Shown: positions 29,519 through 40,278 of the stretch, piece by piece
Position numbering within the stretch: the stretch's first letter is position 1
Layout: every line of letters starts with the position of its first letter
Source of the DNA: Chondrus crispus
Lineage: Eukaryota; Rhodophyta; Florideophyceae; Gigartinales; Gigartinaceae
Assembly (NCBI RefSeq): GCF_000350225.1
Contig: NW_005179181.1
Location: 58,263 to 122,262 of the forward strand
Length of the DNA: 64,000 nt
Reading direction: 5' to 3'
Notes under the pieces: model-generated
What the model was told of the DNA's origin: nothing
Seen by the model: only the letters and a program-made list of their open reading frames with translations
Database searches by the model: none
Made by a program: the position numbers and the translations under genes

Positions 29519-30013
29519 GTGGGCGCGCGCATCTCTTCTTCCGCGGGGACGAAGAAACTGGGGCGGCCGGGCGGGCTAGGTTACAAGCGCCGGTTCATAG
29601 AGGCAGCGCCCATGCCTTCCTTCCTGAAGGTTGGCGCGCATCCGATTTTGGCTGCGAACACGTCGCGCGACGCCCCCTCCAAGAACGTTCTTCGCGCGAA
29701 AGCACATCGCGCCTTCTCCGTCCCACATGCGTGCGAATGGGAGCGCAGCAGTACCGACGTCTCCCCTGCCACGCTCCGCACGGCCGTGCGTGACCTGCTC
29801 ACGGCCCAAGCCAACGCACGACTCGCAACCGCGCAAGCCCTGCGCATGCCGCCGTGCGCCACAGTGCCGTGCTGGACTCTCTCCCCGGCTCAAACAAAAT
29901 CGCCACTCGTCATCACTCAAGCGCGGCACATCCCGCCGCGCTTCCCTTCGGCAGCAGCACGGACCTTCCACGCCCCATGCGTAACGCGGACGCGGCCTCC
30001 CTGCGCTCAGTAA
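29519..30013 (+). other. GC-rich open frame, unassigned
   Basis: A 164-residue frame rich in Ala, Arg and Pro. Two other frames on the plus strand and a longer one on the minus strand (30043-29576) are open over the same stretch, so the coding strand is uncertain. It may be a cellular gene fragment captured between the element end and the transposase. Confidence 0.2.
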
Positions 30014-30601
30014 TTTTTCGTACCATATATTATTCCTGTTCAATAGTTGTCTGCGAGGTCAATGTATAAGAAAAGCCATTGAAATGACACGATAGTTAGT
30101 GAATGTTTCTTGCAATGCAACCATGTTCAAATCAGAGAAATGAGTAACGCACAAGTAGTTATACGAAAACCCCAAAAGGAAAGTACATCAGACATGACAA
30201 GAGCAGCAGTGCATAGAGATGTATTCTGTGTCAAATAGAGCAATATTTGTCAGGAGCTCTAGCGTCCCGAAATATCTGATTGATTACGTACCAGAAAACG
30301 TCTCAGTTATGCCAGCGATTAGAAGGGAGGCACATATTTGCAAGTATCTGCAGTGCCAGAGTGAGCGGACCGGAGCGACTGCCGTTCCGGTAAAGTGAGT
30401 ATTGTACCATGTAAAACTGTGGAAATCAACAGATGCGACCGGAAAAGACAAACGGACCAATACCACAGGTGTCAGTAAGAGAGTTATGGGTTGAGAAGAT
30501 CACTACAAGGAGTTTAGAGCAACGTCCAATCTTATCACCTGAGTCAACGAAATTCACGCGCGATACCACAACCACAACTGAAACTGGAAATGACCCCTTT
30601 T
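30014..30601. other. Spacer downstream of TNP2 transposase, no gene seen
   Basis: AT-rich 3' flank of the minus-strand transposase. A CACTACAAGG string at about 30503 resembles the start of a CACTA terminus, but I found no inverted partner. Confidence 0.3.
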
Positions 30602-33418
30602 CTACTTAACGATTCTCCTGATTCCCATCAAATCTTGTTTTGGTATGTCTCGAAAGTAGTAGCTTGATTTGCGATCAACAAAGTACGTGCGGTCACCAAT
30701 ATCCATAAACCCAAACAGCCTGTCGATGCAAGTGCATGTTTCCAAAGTTCGCAGTTTCCCGCGTCTCGAGTGCCCATTCTTATATAGCAGTTCCATCTTC
30801 TCATCCCTTATGATATCATATTCCCAATCGACGCGCACGAGGAAAAAAGTTTCAGTTATGTTTGACTCATCTACGAATACTGCAACTTCCCAAATCTCGT
30901 CAACGTATCCGAAAACGGCCTGTACCGGGCTTTCACAATGTGCGCTCGAATCAGTGCTTTCATTCTCCGATTGAAACAACCCAACGACGCAAAATTTTTG
31001 TCTTGCGGTTCCGTCTCTCTCCCGGCGACGAAACTCCGTAGCTGTTTCAATCGTGAACTCGCCGTCTTCCCGTAAAAGTTTCACTTTACTGTGAAGCCTT
31101 AGTCCACCTAGCCTGCAGTGCGCATAAAACTCCTCCATGTTTGCCCGGAAGAACGCCAAGGCCTGGTCGCGACGACCAGCACTTTTTGTCTCCACACCCG
31201 CATGACTGGCTCGCGTCTCGAAGAAAGAGGAGACTGGTCCGTTCGGAGTTCGACCCTGATGGATTCCACCAGACAGCAACTTCAGGCACAGAAGGGTATG
31301 GCTTTTGTGGAACAAGTTCGTCTCTGGATGCTTACGTGACATTGCTCTTCCCCCCATCTCCCCAACAAAGCGCTCCATGAAGAACTGCGAGACATTTCGC
31401 AATGGACCGCATTCTCTCAAAATTTCCTAGAGGTGTAGTATGGCATGAGTGGTGGGGGTGAAACAAAATGAATGCCGCTTGCTTTCATGGAACACAGTTG
31501 TGAAGAGTGCATGCAGTTTCTGTACAATTTTGCGAAGCTGAATCGAATCCGTTCTCCGCGGCGACGCATCTTGAACGATTGTCAGCATCTTGGAAGTTAG
31601 ATGCCACAATGTCTGCTGTCTTCTATCCAACGCCGCTGAATGCCACACAATGGAGGCGAAGTAAAGTCCAAAGTTTTTGAAATCTTCAGCTCGAAAATGG
31701 TTAAGATTTCCCAAGCTTGTTGGTGGACGGCCCCAAAATTGCGGAATTCCTCTGTGGTTGCGAGACATTGCAACATTAACGAGAGCAATCTCACTTGTGG
31801 TCAAGATGTAGGACGTGTGCAAATCTTGATGGCGCTTATGGGAGCCAATAACCAGGAACACCAAGTGCCGAACCCAACCCAACAAACAGAGATGCATAGG
31901 ATCATACGGTAAGGAAAAAACGAAATCCAACGAAAGGCGCGCGATCAGGGGTCTTTTCTTGATCCCCGTAGCTCGCGGAACCGTGTCTTCCTGTCGCCAG
32001 ACGGACGCCGTTTCAGAAGAGGTTCTCCGTTCTGGGCATTCTAATTCTATCCAACACTGATCTTCCCATATGCCATTCCCTCCAACAGCTTCTTTACTGC
32101 ACCTCTCCGATCTGACAGGGACAGCGTACAGAGAGCCGCATACAAAGACGGCTTTTTTGTGGCAATTCCGGCAGAAAAGTTTTGCTCTGTGTCCCATAAA
32201 ACCGAAAAGCTTGCTTGCGGCGGGGAAGTCCGCAGTGATAAAAAGGACGAATGCGAAGAGCTTCCGGGTTCTGCCGTCCCAACACTTCACATCCATTCCT
32301 TTTTCCAGGTTCACGAGGTCGTCCACAATTGAGACTAAAAAGCTCTCGAAAAACTCAGGATTATGTGAACCAGGAATAAAACCGGTGACGAGAGCATTTG
32401 CAGCCTGGCCGCGATGTGAGAAGTTCAGATTCAGAAGCTTGAAGATGATAGGCCAACAGGTTCTTTTTCCTTCACTTGTACCACAAAGTTCGAAACCATC
32501 TGTGGACATGACCATGAAAACATAGAGTTCACCGTCTAGATCCCACGTGCCTAAGCGCTTACGAAACATTCGGCGAAACAAAGCGCCGTCGTAGTAGTCA
32601 GAAAAAATGTCGACCGGTTCTAAACTCATTGCTAAATGGGCTTCCTGACATCCTTTCTGAAACTGAAGGAAAGAATATTCCTCGCGGCAGAGAGCTTTTA
32701 GTTAGTCAGAGACGTTGCTCGTCCAGAATCGTGCTGATCCGATCCTCTGTCTGCAATCGGCATTTGGACATGTATTTCTACGAGACTGAGACCTAGTCGC
32801 AGCGAAATGTCCGCGTGGACACATTGGGACGTGGTGCTTAGGCACATCCGCTCTTCTATTGATATGTCTCATAAGCACGTCATATGAGAACCGTGTCCTT
32901 ACAATTGACGTCTGCAAAGCACTTCGTATACATCGGGTGGAAGCTTGGCCCAATTCCAGAACATGAAGAAGTTCCAAAATTCCCTTGGATTCAGACTCCT
33001 TTAAATTCCAATTTGTATCAGCTAAACGTTCGGTTCGGGTGCTTTCTGAGTCATGGGATGACGTCTCCATCTCAGACAGCGGCAGTTCATCGTACCTGTC
33101 AATTTGTCTTTCGGGCACTTCACTGATCATCCACTCAGACGAGTCTTCGACACTTGGCGAATGCTCTTCCACGCATACCTCTTCAGTCCATTCGTCAATC
33201 TCTCCTGTGCTGCTCTCATTCACGGAAAAGTGTGGTGCAAAACTCGACTGTGAGGAAGATTCGTCTATTGAAGCTTTCTCATGTTTCCACTCTTTCAATC
33301 TCCTTTTTCGGGAACGTACATACAATTCGCCGCGCGTCCGAATGATGCCAAGCACTTGTTCCCGTCTACGTTTGAGATACCTTCTCGGCGAGTGGCCGGT
33401 AAAATCGTTTTCATTCAT
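30602..33418 (-). pseudogene. TNP2-type (CACTA/EnSpm) transposase with two in-frame stops
   Basis: One minus-strand frame of 939 codons runs from ATG 33418 to the stop ending at 30602, interrupted only by TAA at 32704-32702 and TAG at 31429-31427. The N-terminal part is acidic and Ser-rich, then carries a CPRGH...CPNADC zinc-ribbon-like segment. The TNP2 region follows: STDGFELCGTSEGKRTCWPI, LNFSHRGQAANALVTGFIPG, and FITADFPAASKLFGFMGH followed by CRNCH. Near the C-terminus CGPLRNVSQFFMERFVGEM matches the family's conserved GPL-x-x-SaF-x-x-Er-nG block. It faces a divergent accessory ORF. The enzyme would bind and cut the subterminal repeats. Confidence 0.8.
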
Positions 33419-33729
33419 AATAGAGACAAGGCTTACGTGTTAGGGGGAAGGAGGGTGGCGAAATGACAGCTACTGTGGACTTGGGAAGACGCATTGGCTA
33501 TAATTTGGGGTAGAGAATTCTGAATAATGAGAACCAAACGAAACAAATTTTGATCCCTCATCAAAGCGGGAAATGCCATTGAGGGCGCTTTTCTTTCGTT
33601 TCGAGTGAAACGAAACACTTCATAAATGCTTTCTCCACAGCAGCTTATCCAGATTTCTTGCCTTCATTCCTGTCATCATTCATGTGAAGTAAATTCATAA
33701 CTTCGATTCTGCTGTTTTTTCTTAGTAGA
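33419..33729. promoter_or_regulatory. Divergent intergenic region
   Basis: 311 bp separate the two diverging start codons (33418 minus, 33730 plus), so promoters for both must lie here. AT-rich strings are present, including TTTTTTCTTAG just before the plus-strand ATG, but no unambiguous TATA box. Confidence 0.3.
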
Positions 33730-34683
33730 ATGGAGGGACCCAAAGAGGAAGACGGATGTCTCATGGAACCATCCAGGAGAGAAGCGCGTCGCGTGGGGAA
33801 AAATGGAACAATCGGGTCGCAGCGACCCATACGTGAGGTGTTCAACAACGCATACCTCTCTTACATGGAGAAAAGCGGTGACGATTTCCAGCTTTTGTCA
33901 GATTCGACGATCCGTGGTGCTTTCAAACGGGTTCGTCTTGTGTTGTATGGGAGCCGAAAGTTCGGCATGGAGTTACCCAAGGGGAAGTTTCCTTACAAGG
34001 ATCTAAAGTATGGGCACGCCGGGACTTTGGCGACGCTCCGAAACAATCTCGAGAAGCGCATTCCAGACCTGAAGCTTGCCCATAATCAGTGAGCCGCCGA
34101 TGCAATAATCCAAGAGGTTCTGCGTCGTGACAAAATCTACGGGAAGAAGAAATCAAAAATGCCATCAGATTCGTGTGGCGGTGAGAGGGAGCAAGGAAAC
34201 ATGAGTCCACAGCAGTGCGACGACGACCACCGTCACATCTTAAGGACTGAACCAGTGCCAGGTGATTCTCATGGTGACCGAGTTCAACGGAGTACAGAAT
34301 TCGAGCAAGGAACTGATAGTAATAACATTCATCATGAAGATGCTTCAAGAAGTCGGGTCCATGATGGTGAACGTGTTAAGGCAGGTCGAGGAACATCCCG
34401 TGATAGACATTTCGACGAAGATTCACATCTTAAAGTACATCACCCTACCGCGAACACAAAGGGTAAAAACGCAAGACGTGTCTACAACCGACTTCCGGGG
34501 TTGATCCTTGGGTGTCGTGAAAACGGTGATCTTGGTCAAGGGGTTTTTGAGGATGGAGGCGATAATCTCCAGGACGTCCAGCCGTCGGTCCGAGTGCGTA
34601 ATAAACGCAAACGAAATAACAAAGGAAATGCACCTCTGGCGACGACATCATTCAAACGCCCTCGTCGTCACACCAAGAAGTAG
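33730..34683 (+). pseudogene. Divergent accessory ORF of the CACTA-like element
   Basis: The frame opens at ATG 33730 and runs to 34683, broken only by an in-frame TGA at 34090-34092. The N-terminal 120 residues include YLSYMEKSGDDFQLLSDSTI and a basic C-terminal part of that domain (LRNNLEKRIPDLKLAHNQ). The rest is hydrophilic and ends in a strongly basic tail (RNKRKRNNKG, RPRRHTKK). I do not recognise a family. Position next to and diverging from TNP2 suggests a TNPA/TnpD-like DNA-binding partner, which is inference only. Confidence 0.45.
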
Positions 34684-34757
34684 AATGGTACATTACGCAG
34701 TCATTCATTTTGTATGACTATGGGTCGCGGCAAATAACTCCTCTTCTTCATGAATAA

Positions 34758-35267
34758 AGAACTGATCGGTTGATTGCCCGCGTCATCCACGGCGACCCCG
34801 TCCCCACCAACGTCCTCGCTCGCGTGCACGGCGGCATCGCCCTCATCGATATGCGGGGCGCACAGGGAGATGCCCTCACGCTCGCCGGAGACGCCGTGTA
34901 CGACGTCGCAAAGGTCGTGCAGAGCCTCTCCGGATACGACCACATCCTTGCCGCCGTCCCCGTCGACGCTTTTGTCGAGGCCAGGTGGAGGAGGGCGCAG
35001 GGCGTCGTCAGGAGGTATGTGGAAGATTCGTACGGCGTGGATTGGGGAGACGTCTTGCTGGTTGTGTGTAGCTTGTTCACGAGCTTGATCCTGTTGCATG
35101 AGGGCGCACGGAAGAAGAGATTGTTCGCGAGCGTGGCGCGGAGACTGCTCGAGTGTGTGCTGTGTGAAAGGACGGGGGAGGAAGACGTTGTTAAGGAGGT
35201 TGCGGGAGTGCTGAGGGAGGAAGTTTGTCGAGTAGATAGTGGAGAGTCTTGCTGCTTAAGTGGGTAG
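34758..35267 (+). pseudogene. 5'-truncated phosphotransferase-like fragment
   Basis: The frame is open from 34758 (after a TAA at 34755) to TAG 35265-35267 and has no ATG before the conserved part. It reads VIHGDPVPTNVLA and ALIDMRG, then GDAVYDVAKVVQSLSGYD. This is the His-Gly-Asp...Asn and Ile-Asp-x-Arg-Gly pattern of aminoglycoside-phosphotransferase-fold kinases of the capsule/polysaccharide synthesis type, usually HGD-L-x-x-N-IL...IDPRG...GD-x-x-YD-x-AK. The N-lobe is missing, so it is a fragment. It could be captured cargo of the surrounding element. Confidence 0.5.
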
Positions 35268-35610
35268 CCACGCGCATTCGTAAAAGCCCTTCTGCAATGA
35301 ATGAAACAGAAAGCTTGCGGGCACTGGGGTAATTTGTTAGTGCCCGCACATCTTGCATTGTTCATGACATTTGGCTAGAATGTGTTGGCAAAGGAACAGC
35401 TCACGCAGGCACGCTCCTTAGTTGGGAGACGTGATCGGGTCGGACATGCGTAGACGTATCCGAGCTGTCCTGTCTTCAAACGTCCTTTTGCGCTTCTCAA
35501 ATTTCCCCCGTTTTTGATGTTTTTTTGGATGGATCAAGAGACTCCCTTTGGGAACCGCCGTCCTCTCAAACCGCAACAGTCACGGCTCCCGTCTCCCACC
35601 CCCTCACGCC
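35268..35610. other. Spacer, no gene seen
   Basis: It contains an inverted repeat (TGCGGGCACT near 35315 and AGTGCCCGCA near 35338, arms of 10 bp), which could be a 3'-end hairpin of the upstream fragment. Confidence 0.4.
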
Positions 35611-35901
35611 ATGCCAGAACAGGCAGCTGTCCCCGACCAAGAAGCCTCGCCGCCCGATGCCGCAGAGCAGGGCAACGTTGAGCAATCGACTGCGACCGAA
35701 AGCCTCGTGTCATAAGAACCACCGCATGTCCACGCGGATACGTCTGAGGACCCCGCGATCACTCCCATCACAGCCGCATCCTTCCACCCGCCCGAAGTCG
35801 TCTCCAACGTAAAGGGCGTGTCTGCGGACGTCTCGCTTGACCGTGGCGCCCCCCTCGACGTCGACGTCGTCTCCGACCCGGATCACACGCACGCATCCCA
35901 G

Positions 35902-35963
35902 CCGCTCTCGGGGCCACATCGCGTTCCGGACGCCGCTCTCGGGGCCACATCGCGTTCCGGACG
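35902..35963 (+). repeat. Tandem duplication, 31-bp unit
   Basis: Two adjacent copies (35902-35932 and 35933-35963) beginning CCGCTCTCGGGGCC are identical. The duplication moves the acidic frame by +1. Confidence 0.95.
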
Positions 35964-36148
35964 TCGATCGCGACCCCGACGCGATCCTGGGCAAAGAAGA
36001 CCCCATCGATGACGATGACGTGGCCGACGTTGTCGATGAAGACGTCGATGAGGACGACGCGAACAGCGCGAGTGAACATGAGGATGGGAAGAGGGGAGAT
36101 ACAATTGATTTGACGGAAAGTGTCGAAGGAACCCCACAGACGAAGAGA

Positions 36149-36212
36149 CGCGATATGGGGGATGTGGAGGAGGACTCCGACGCGATATGGGGGATGTGGA
36201 GGAGGACTCCGA
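36149..36212 (+). repeat. Tandem duplication, 32-bp unit
   Basis: Two adjacent identical copies (36149-36180 and 36181-36212) beginning CGCGATATGGGGGATG. The duplication moves the frame by +2. Confidence 0.95.
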
Positions 36213-36408
36213 GGTGGAAGAGGAGGTGCACGAGGAGGACAGTGAGCACGAGGATGCCGAAGAGCACCATGGCGAGGATAACGCCGCTAGCTCGTATGCG
36301 GACGCCGCGGATGTGGCTGAGGGGGAGGTTGATATTGACGAGCATGAGACAGACAAGGCTAGCGGCGAGGGCGAAAACGTTGCAGAAGCCACCGCCCACC
36401 CCGGGAAC

Positions 36409-36470
36409 AAGGGAGCTAGAGTTGATTCCAAGGGAGACCAAGGGAGCTAGAGTTGATTCCAAGGGAGACG
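36409..36470 (+). repeat. Tandem duplication, 31-bp unit
   Basis: Two adjacent copies (36409-36439 and 36440-36470) beginning AAGGGAGCTAGAG, differing only at the last base. The duplication moves the frame by +1. Confidence 0.95.
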
Positions 36471-36816
36471 TTGGACAGACGGCAGAAAAGGCGGATGAGG
36501 CTGAGGCTGAGGCTGAGGCTGAGGCAGATAATGATACACAGAGCAATCTCTTCAGTAATCAAGCGGCGGTACAAGCTGCATTTGAAGTGGAAACCGCTAT
36601 TCAATCTGATTCCGTTGATGGACTCGCAAAGACCGCCGTGGATACCGGCGCAAAAGAAAAGCGTCTGTTAAGAATTGCGGCTGATGACGGCGCCGCGAAA
36701 GAACCACGTGAGGACGACATCGCAGAAGGAAAATCGAAGGCAGAGATAGGCACAATTATCGAAGCAAAAGCAGTACCGGGAATTGCGATGGATTCGGGCG
36801 TTGAAAAGGAGTTGAA

Positions 36817-38649
36817 ATGATTCTGGTTGATCTCAAGGGCAAGCGAGTGTCTCGGAATGAACCGGTCCTTGTGGTTGGCGGTGGTTTCATGGCTGATATT
36901 GGCGGATTCGCCTGTGCTCTTTATCACAGGAATACTCCCTACGTAATGTTGTGCACATCTATTGTGTCAGGTATTGATGCTGGGCCTTCTCCTCGGACAT
37001 GCTGTGATGGGTTGGGATACAAGAATGTTTTCAGTGCGTATCATCCCCCTATCCTTACTCTAACTGATCGACAATTCTTCAAGACGCTAGAGCCCGGATA
37101 GATTCGTCATGGCATCGCCGAAATCATAAAGATGGCAGTCACTAAAGACGCTACTCTTTTCACAGCGCTGGAGACTGCCGGAAATCGTCTGGTGGAGACC
37201 AAGTTTGGAGTGGAGCAATGTGACCGTGGTTCTGATATCGATGTTCTCAGCGAATCAATCATCGCGAAAGCTATGGACGGCTATGTCCGCTCAGAGTACG
37301 GAAACTTATGGGAGACCCATCAGTGCCGTCCACACGCGTACGGGCACACCCGGTCGCCCGGTTTCGAACTTCAAGCAGGTCTCCTTCATGGTCATGCAGT
37401 TTCGATTGGTATGGGTTATGGCGCGTACCTTTCATTCTTAGAAGGGTGGATTACGGAGAGAGAGTTTCACCGGATTCTTAAGGTGATGAGTACAGTTGGA
37501 CTCTCACTGCGGCATGACATCCTTGAGAATCCAGACTCCCTCTGGTCTTCGCAGGTGAAGATGACGGAAAAGCGAGGCGGCAACCATTGTGCCCCGATAC
37601 CACGCGGTGCGATTGGAAAGTGCGGATACCTGAACGCATTGACGCGAGAAAGGATGGAAAGCACGTTGATTGAGTACCAGAACATTGCGAAAAAATACCC
37701 TAGGGAAGGTTTCGGCATTGAGCCGCACTGCCGAGATGTCGGTCTGGAGGATCCATCGACTGTTAAACAACATGCTGCCCATGCTGTTCCTAAAGGGAGC
37801 TTAGCGACTGATGCTGCAATGTCTGAAAATTCAGTCGCTGATCCCTCGGAGAGCAACGGAGAAAAGGGACAAAGCAACATTGAAGCATACAATCAGTGGA
37901 TCTCAGAGAAGCAAGTTAGCCGCAATGAATGTGAGACATCATCTTCTTTAAACAGCGTGCTTTCAACTGCAACAAAGAGTGATACACTTAAGCCCCCTGC
38001 TTTCGAACACTCCACATTGTTTTTCCCGGGCGCCGAAGAATATGCAAATGCCATGACATCCCCTCCGACAGCCGACTTCGTCAACATTGCCAACGAAACA
38101 AAGGCGGCGAAACTTTTCGCTCCGTGCATGGTAGGTCCCATCGAAGGCCAATTTTTGAAGATGGTCGCACAAAGTAAGAGTGACAAGAGGATTCTTGACA
38201 TTGGAACATTCACCGGATACCCCGCACTGGCTTTTGCAGATAGAATTCCTTCAATTGGAGAAGTCGTCACGATTGAAGCAGACAACGCTGCAGCTGCTGT
38301 TGCTCGAAAATGCTTTAAGAGTGCCCAGAATGGCTACAAAGTGAAGCTGCTTGAGACAGATGCGAGGAAGGCAGTAACCGACATGGTCCATACTGGAGAG
38401 CAATTTGATATCGTATTTTTGGATGCAGATAAGACCAACTACAGGCATTATTACGAAGCAGCTTTGAACTTGCTCAACGAGGACGACCTCATCATGGCTG
38501 GTAACGCGTTATGCTCCCTTGTTTACGAAGAAAACGATCCTGTCCGTCAAAGTTTGCATGAGTTTGCGCAGTTTGTGAGAAATGATAAGCGTGTAGAACA
38601 ACTGATGTTGACTGTTCGCGAAGGTGTGCTCCTCGTCCGGAAAGTGTGA
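36817..38649 (+). pseudogene. mysA-mysB: Sugar-phosphate cyclase-O-methyltransferase fusion (MysA-MysB type), one in-frame stop
   Basis: One frame runs from ATG 36817 to TGA 38647-38649, broken by TAG at 37099-37101. Residues 1-330 match DHQ-synthase-like cyclases making demethyl-4-deoxygadusol from sedoheptulose 7-phosphate: EPVLVVGGGFMADIGGFACALY, YKNVFSAYHPP, HGIAEIIKMAV, LLHGHAVSIGMGYGAYLSF and GKCGYLN. Residues 400-610 are a class I SAM-dependent methyltransferase of the CCoAOMT type: ILDIGTFTGYPAL, FDIVFLDADKTNY, then a basic end. The pair would give 4-deoxygadusol, the mycosporine core. The N-terminal about 100 residues of the cyclase are absent, and the Lys/Thr of the nucleotide-phosphate loop (usually DAS-x-x-x-K-x-G) are replaced by PSPRTCC. 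It is probably a degenerate paralogue. Confidence 0.7.
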
Positions 38650-38761
38650 AAGTGCGATTTTCGGTAGTAGTACTTGTTGTAGAACGAAAACTTTACTCCG
38701 AAAATATTGAAAGGATTCGTTGATACACGGTTCCGTCTCCCGTGTGATGTAAAGTCAAAAT
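38650..38761. other. Short spacer after the fusion gene
   Basis: AT-rich; no terminator or polyadenylation signal that I can assert. Confidence 0.3.
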
Positions 38762-39304
38762 ATGGAAGAAGATGGGCAGAAGAGAGATCCTTCCAATGCT
38801 GATGATGCTGATGATGCTGATGTGCAGATGACGAAAGAATCAGAGGACCAACCGGATGTGCAACTTAAAAGAACTGAAGACTGCACCTAAGGCGGTAGCC
38901 CCTATCATTCCTTCACAGACAACGTCTGCGATGCTACCGCGACTCCAGATATTCCGATGACATCCAACGAGGATGTCAGAACGGAGGGCGATACCGGAGA
39001 AGCGATGCAAGACGCGTCGGAAGGTCCAGATGTCGTCGAGCCAAGCGTGGATCCGACGACAAGTACGGGCGACTGGCGTGCTACAACTAGAAGGCACGAG
39101 GCAGCGAGGAGGATCTGGATTTGTACTGCGATTGGTATGGGCGCAGCGTGTTGCTCACGCCGGAAGACATGGTCCGAAGCGGGGGGAAGGGGTGCGTTGA
39201 GTTTGACGTTGCGACGAGCCATTATGTTTTCTGAAGACAAGAATGTCGTCATGGGAATGCTACTGTCGAACAGAGGGAGCCCGCGAAGGCGATGGCATCG
39301 ATGA
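38762..39304 (+). pseudogene. Second small acidic ORF with in-frame stop
   Basis: ATG 38762 starts an Asp/Glu-rich frame with ADDADDAD repeats and has an in-frame TAA at 38888-38890. It stays open to 39304 with more acidic sequence (EGDTGEAMQDASEGPDVVE), then a basic, Cys-containing end. Like the acidic ORF before the fusion gene it has no recognisable domain. The similar composition may mean both are 5' ends of related cargo units. Confidence 0.3.
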
Positions 39305-40278
39305 TGCATTATCATCAAATATTATGTTGGGGACGAGCGGTGTAGGTCGGTGGCGGGTTCGGGCGGAGGATGTCTGGAGGTTGGTAGCGTGCAGTGATGT
39401 AGATAGTAGGCGGTGATGCAGATAGTAGAACGATGTAAATGGGAGCGGTTAAGAAGCACTCCGAGCTCGCATTGCACTGCATTTACATACATATTGGACG
39501 CAAAAGAGAACAAGTGCAGGCCCGAAACGCTGGTTCCAAAACGGGGTTTCCAATGCTGTTTAGGATGTCGGATCGGAGGGTAATTCCAGGGTGGCTGGCA
39601 TGCACTCATATTGCGCTTTCATTGGGCAAGGTGAGTGCGCGTCACGTGCTCTACAGTACATGGCACCAATAAGCAAATTGCCCTCAAATTACGCTCCAAA
39701 ATGTTTTGATTTTTCTACTAGGGTGGAAGGAGACGGGGCATGAACGGCCCTGAGTTTGGCAACCCAGGCTACAGTATTGGAAGTTCATGCTGGATCTAAC
39801 CATCCTGATTGGGTAAATATTATGCAATGGAGTGGCTGTGGTTGCATTTGAGACAGGCGCCTTTTGGTTGGAGGATCCTGAGCCATAAATGCAGGACCTC
39901 GTGCAGCAAGATGCGGATGTTGTCGACACGATCGACACCAGGATGGAAGTGTCCGGCAACTTATTTTACCTTCCCCCGACCCTGGCCACTAGCAGGATGT
40001 AGCTCGAATGGCCCAGCCGCTATCTCCAGACAGTTCCGTAGCTATCAGAGTCGCTCCGCTTCCCCCACGTAAGGCCGCTTCGCCACCGTACCGCCCTTTC
40101 ACAATGCACCTTATCCCGCCCTCCGTCTCTGCTCTGGCCCGCCCCTCCCACAATCAAACGCCTTCTTTTCCAGGCCTTTAGAAACTTCCGTTTCTAATCT
40201 CATCTCCCCAAACACACCGCTCCTCCCTCCCTCACCCCAACACCCCCCTCCATCACGCCATCCCAACCGCCTCTTCTC
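39305..40278. other. No gene recognised
   Basis: Mixed-composition DNA with a C-rich stretch at about 40190-40260. Only short open frames without motifs. Confidence 0.4.

Larger units (their letters stand above)
35611..36820 (+). pseudogene. Acidic ORF broken by three 31-32-bp tandem duplications
   Basis: ATG 35611 opens an Ala/Glu/Asp-rich frame with an in-frame TAA at 35713-35715. The open phase then shifts exactly at each of three tandem duplications (35902-35963, 36149-36212, 36409-36470), always by the amount expected from unit lengths 31, 32 and 31. The ancestral protein was therefore one long acidic chain, including DVADVVDEDVDEDD, VDIDEHETDK and a run of Glu-Ala repeats. It ends at TGA 36818-36820, overlapping the ATG of the cyclase-methyltransferase frame (ATGA). 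No domain is recognised. It occupies the place where the missing N-terminal part of the cyclase would be expected. Confidence 0.5.
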
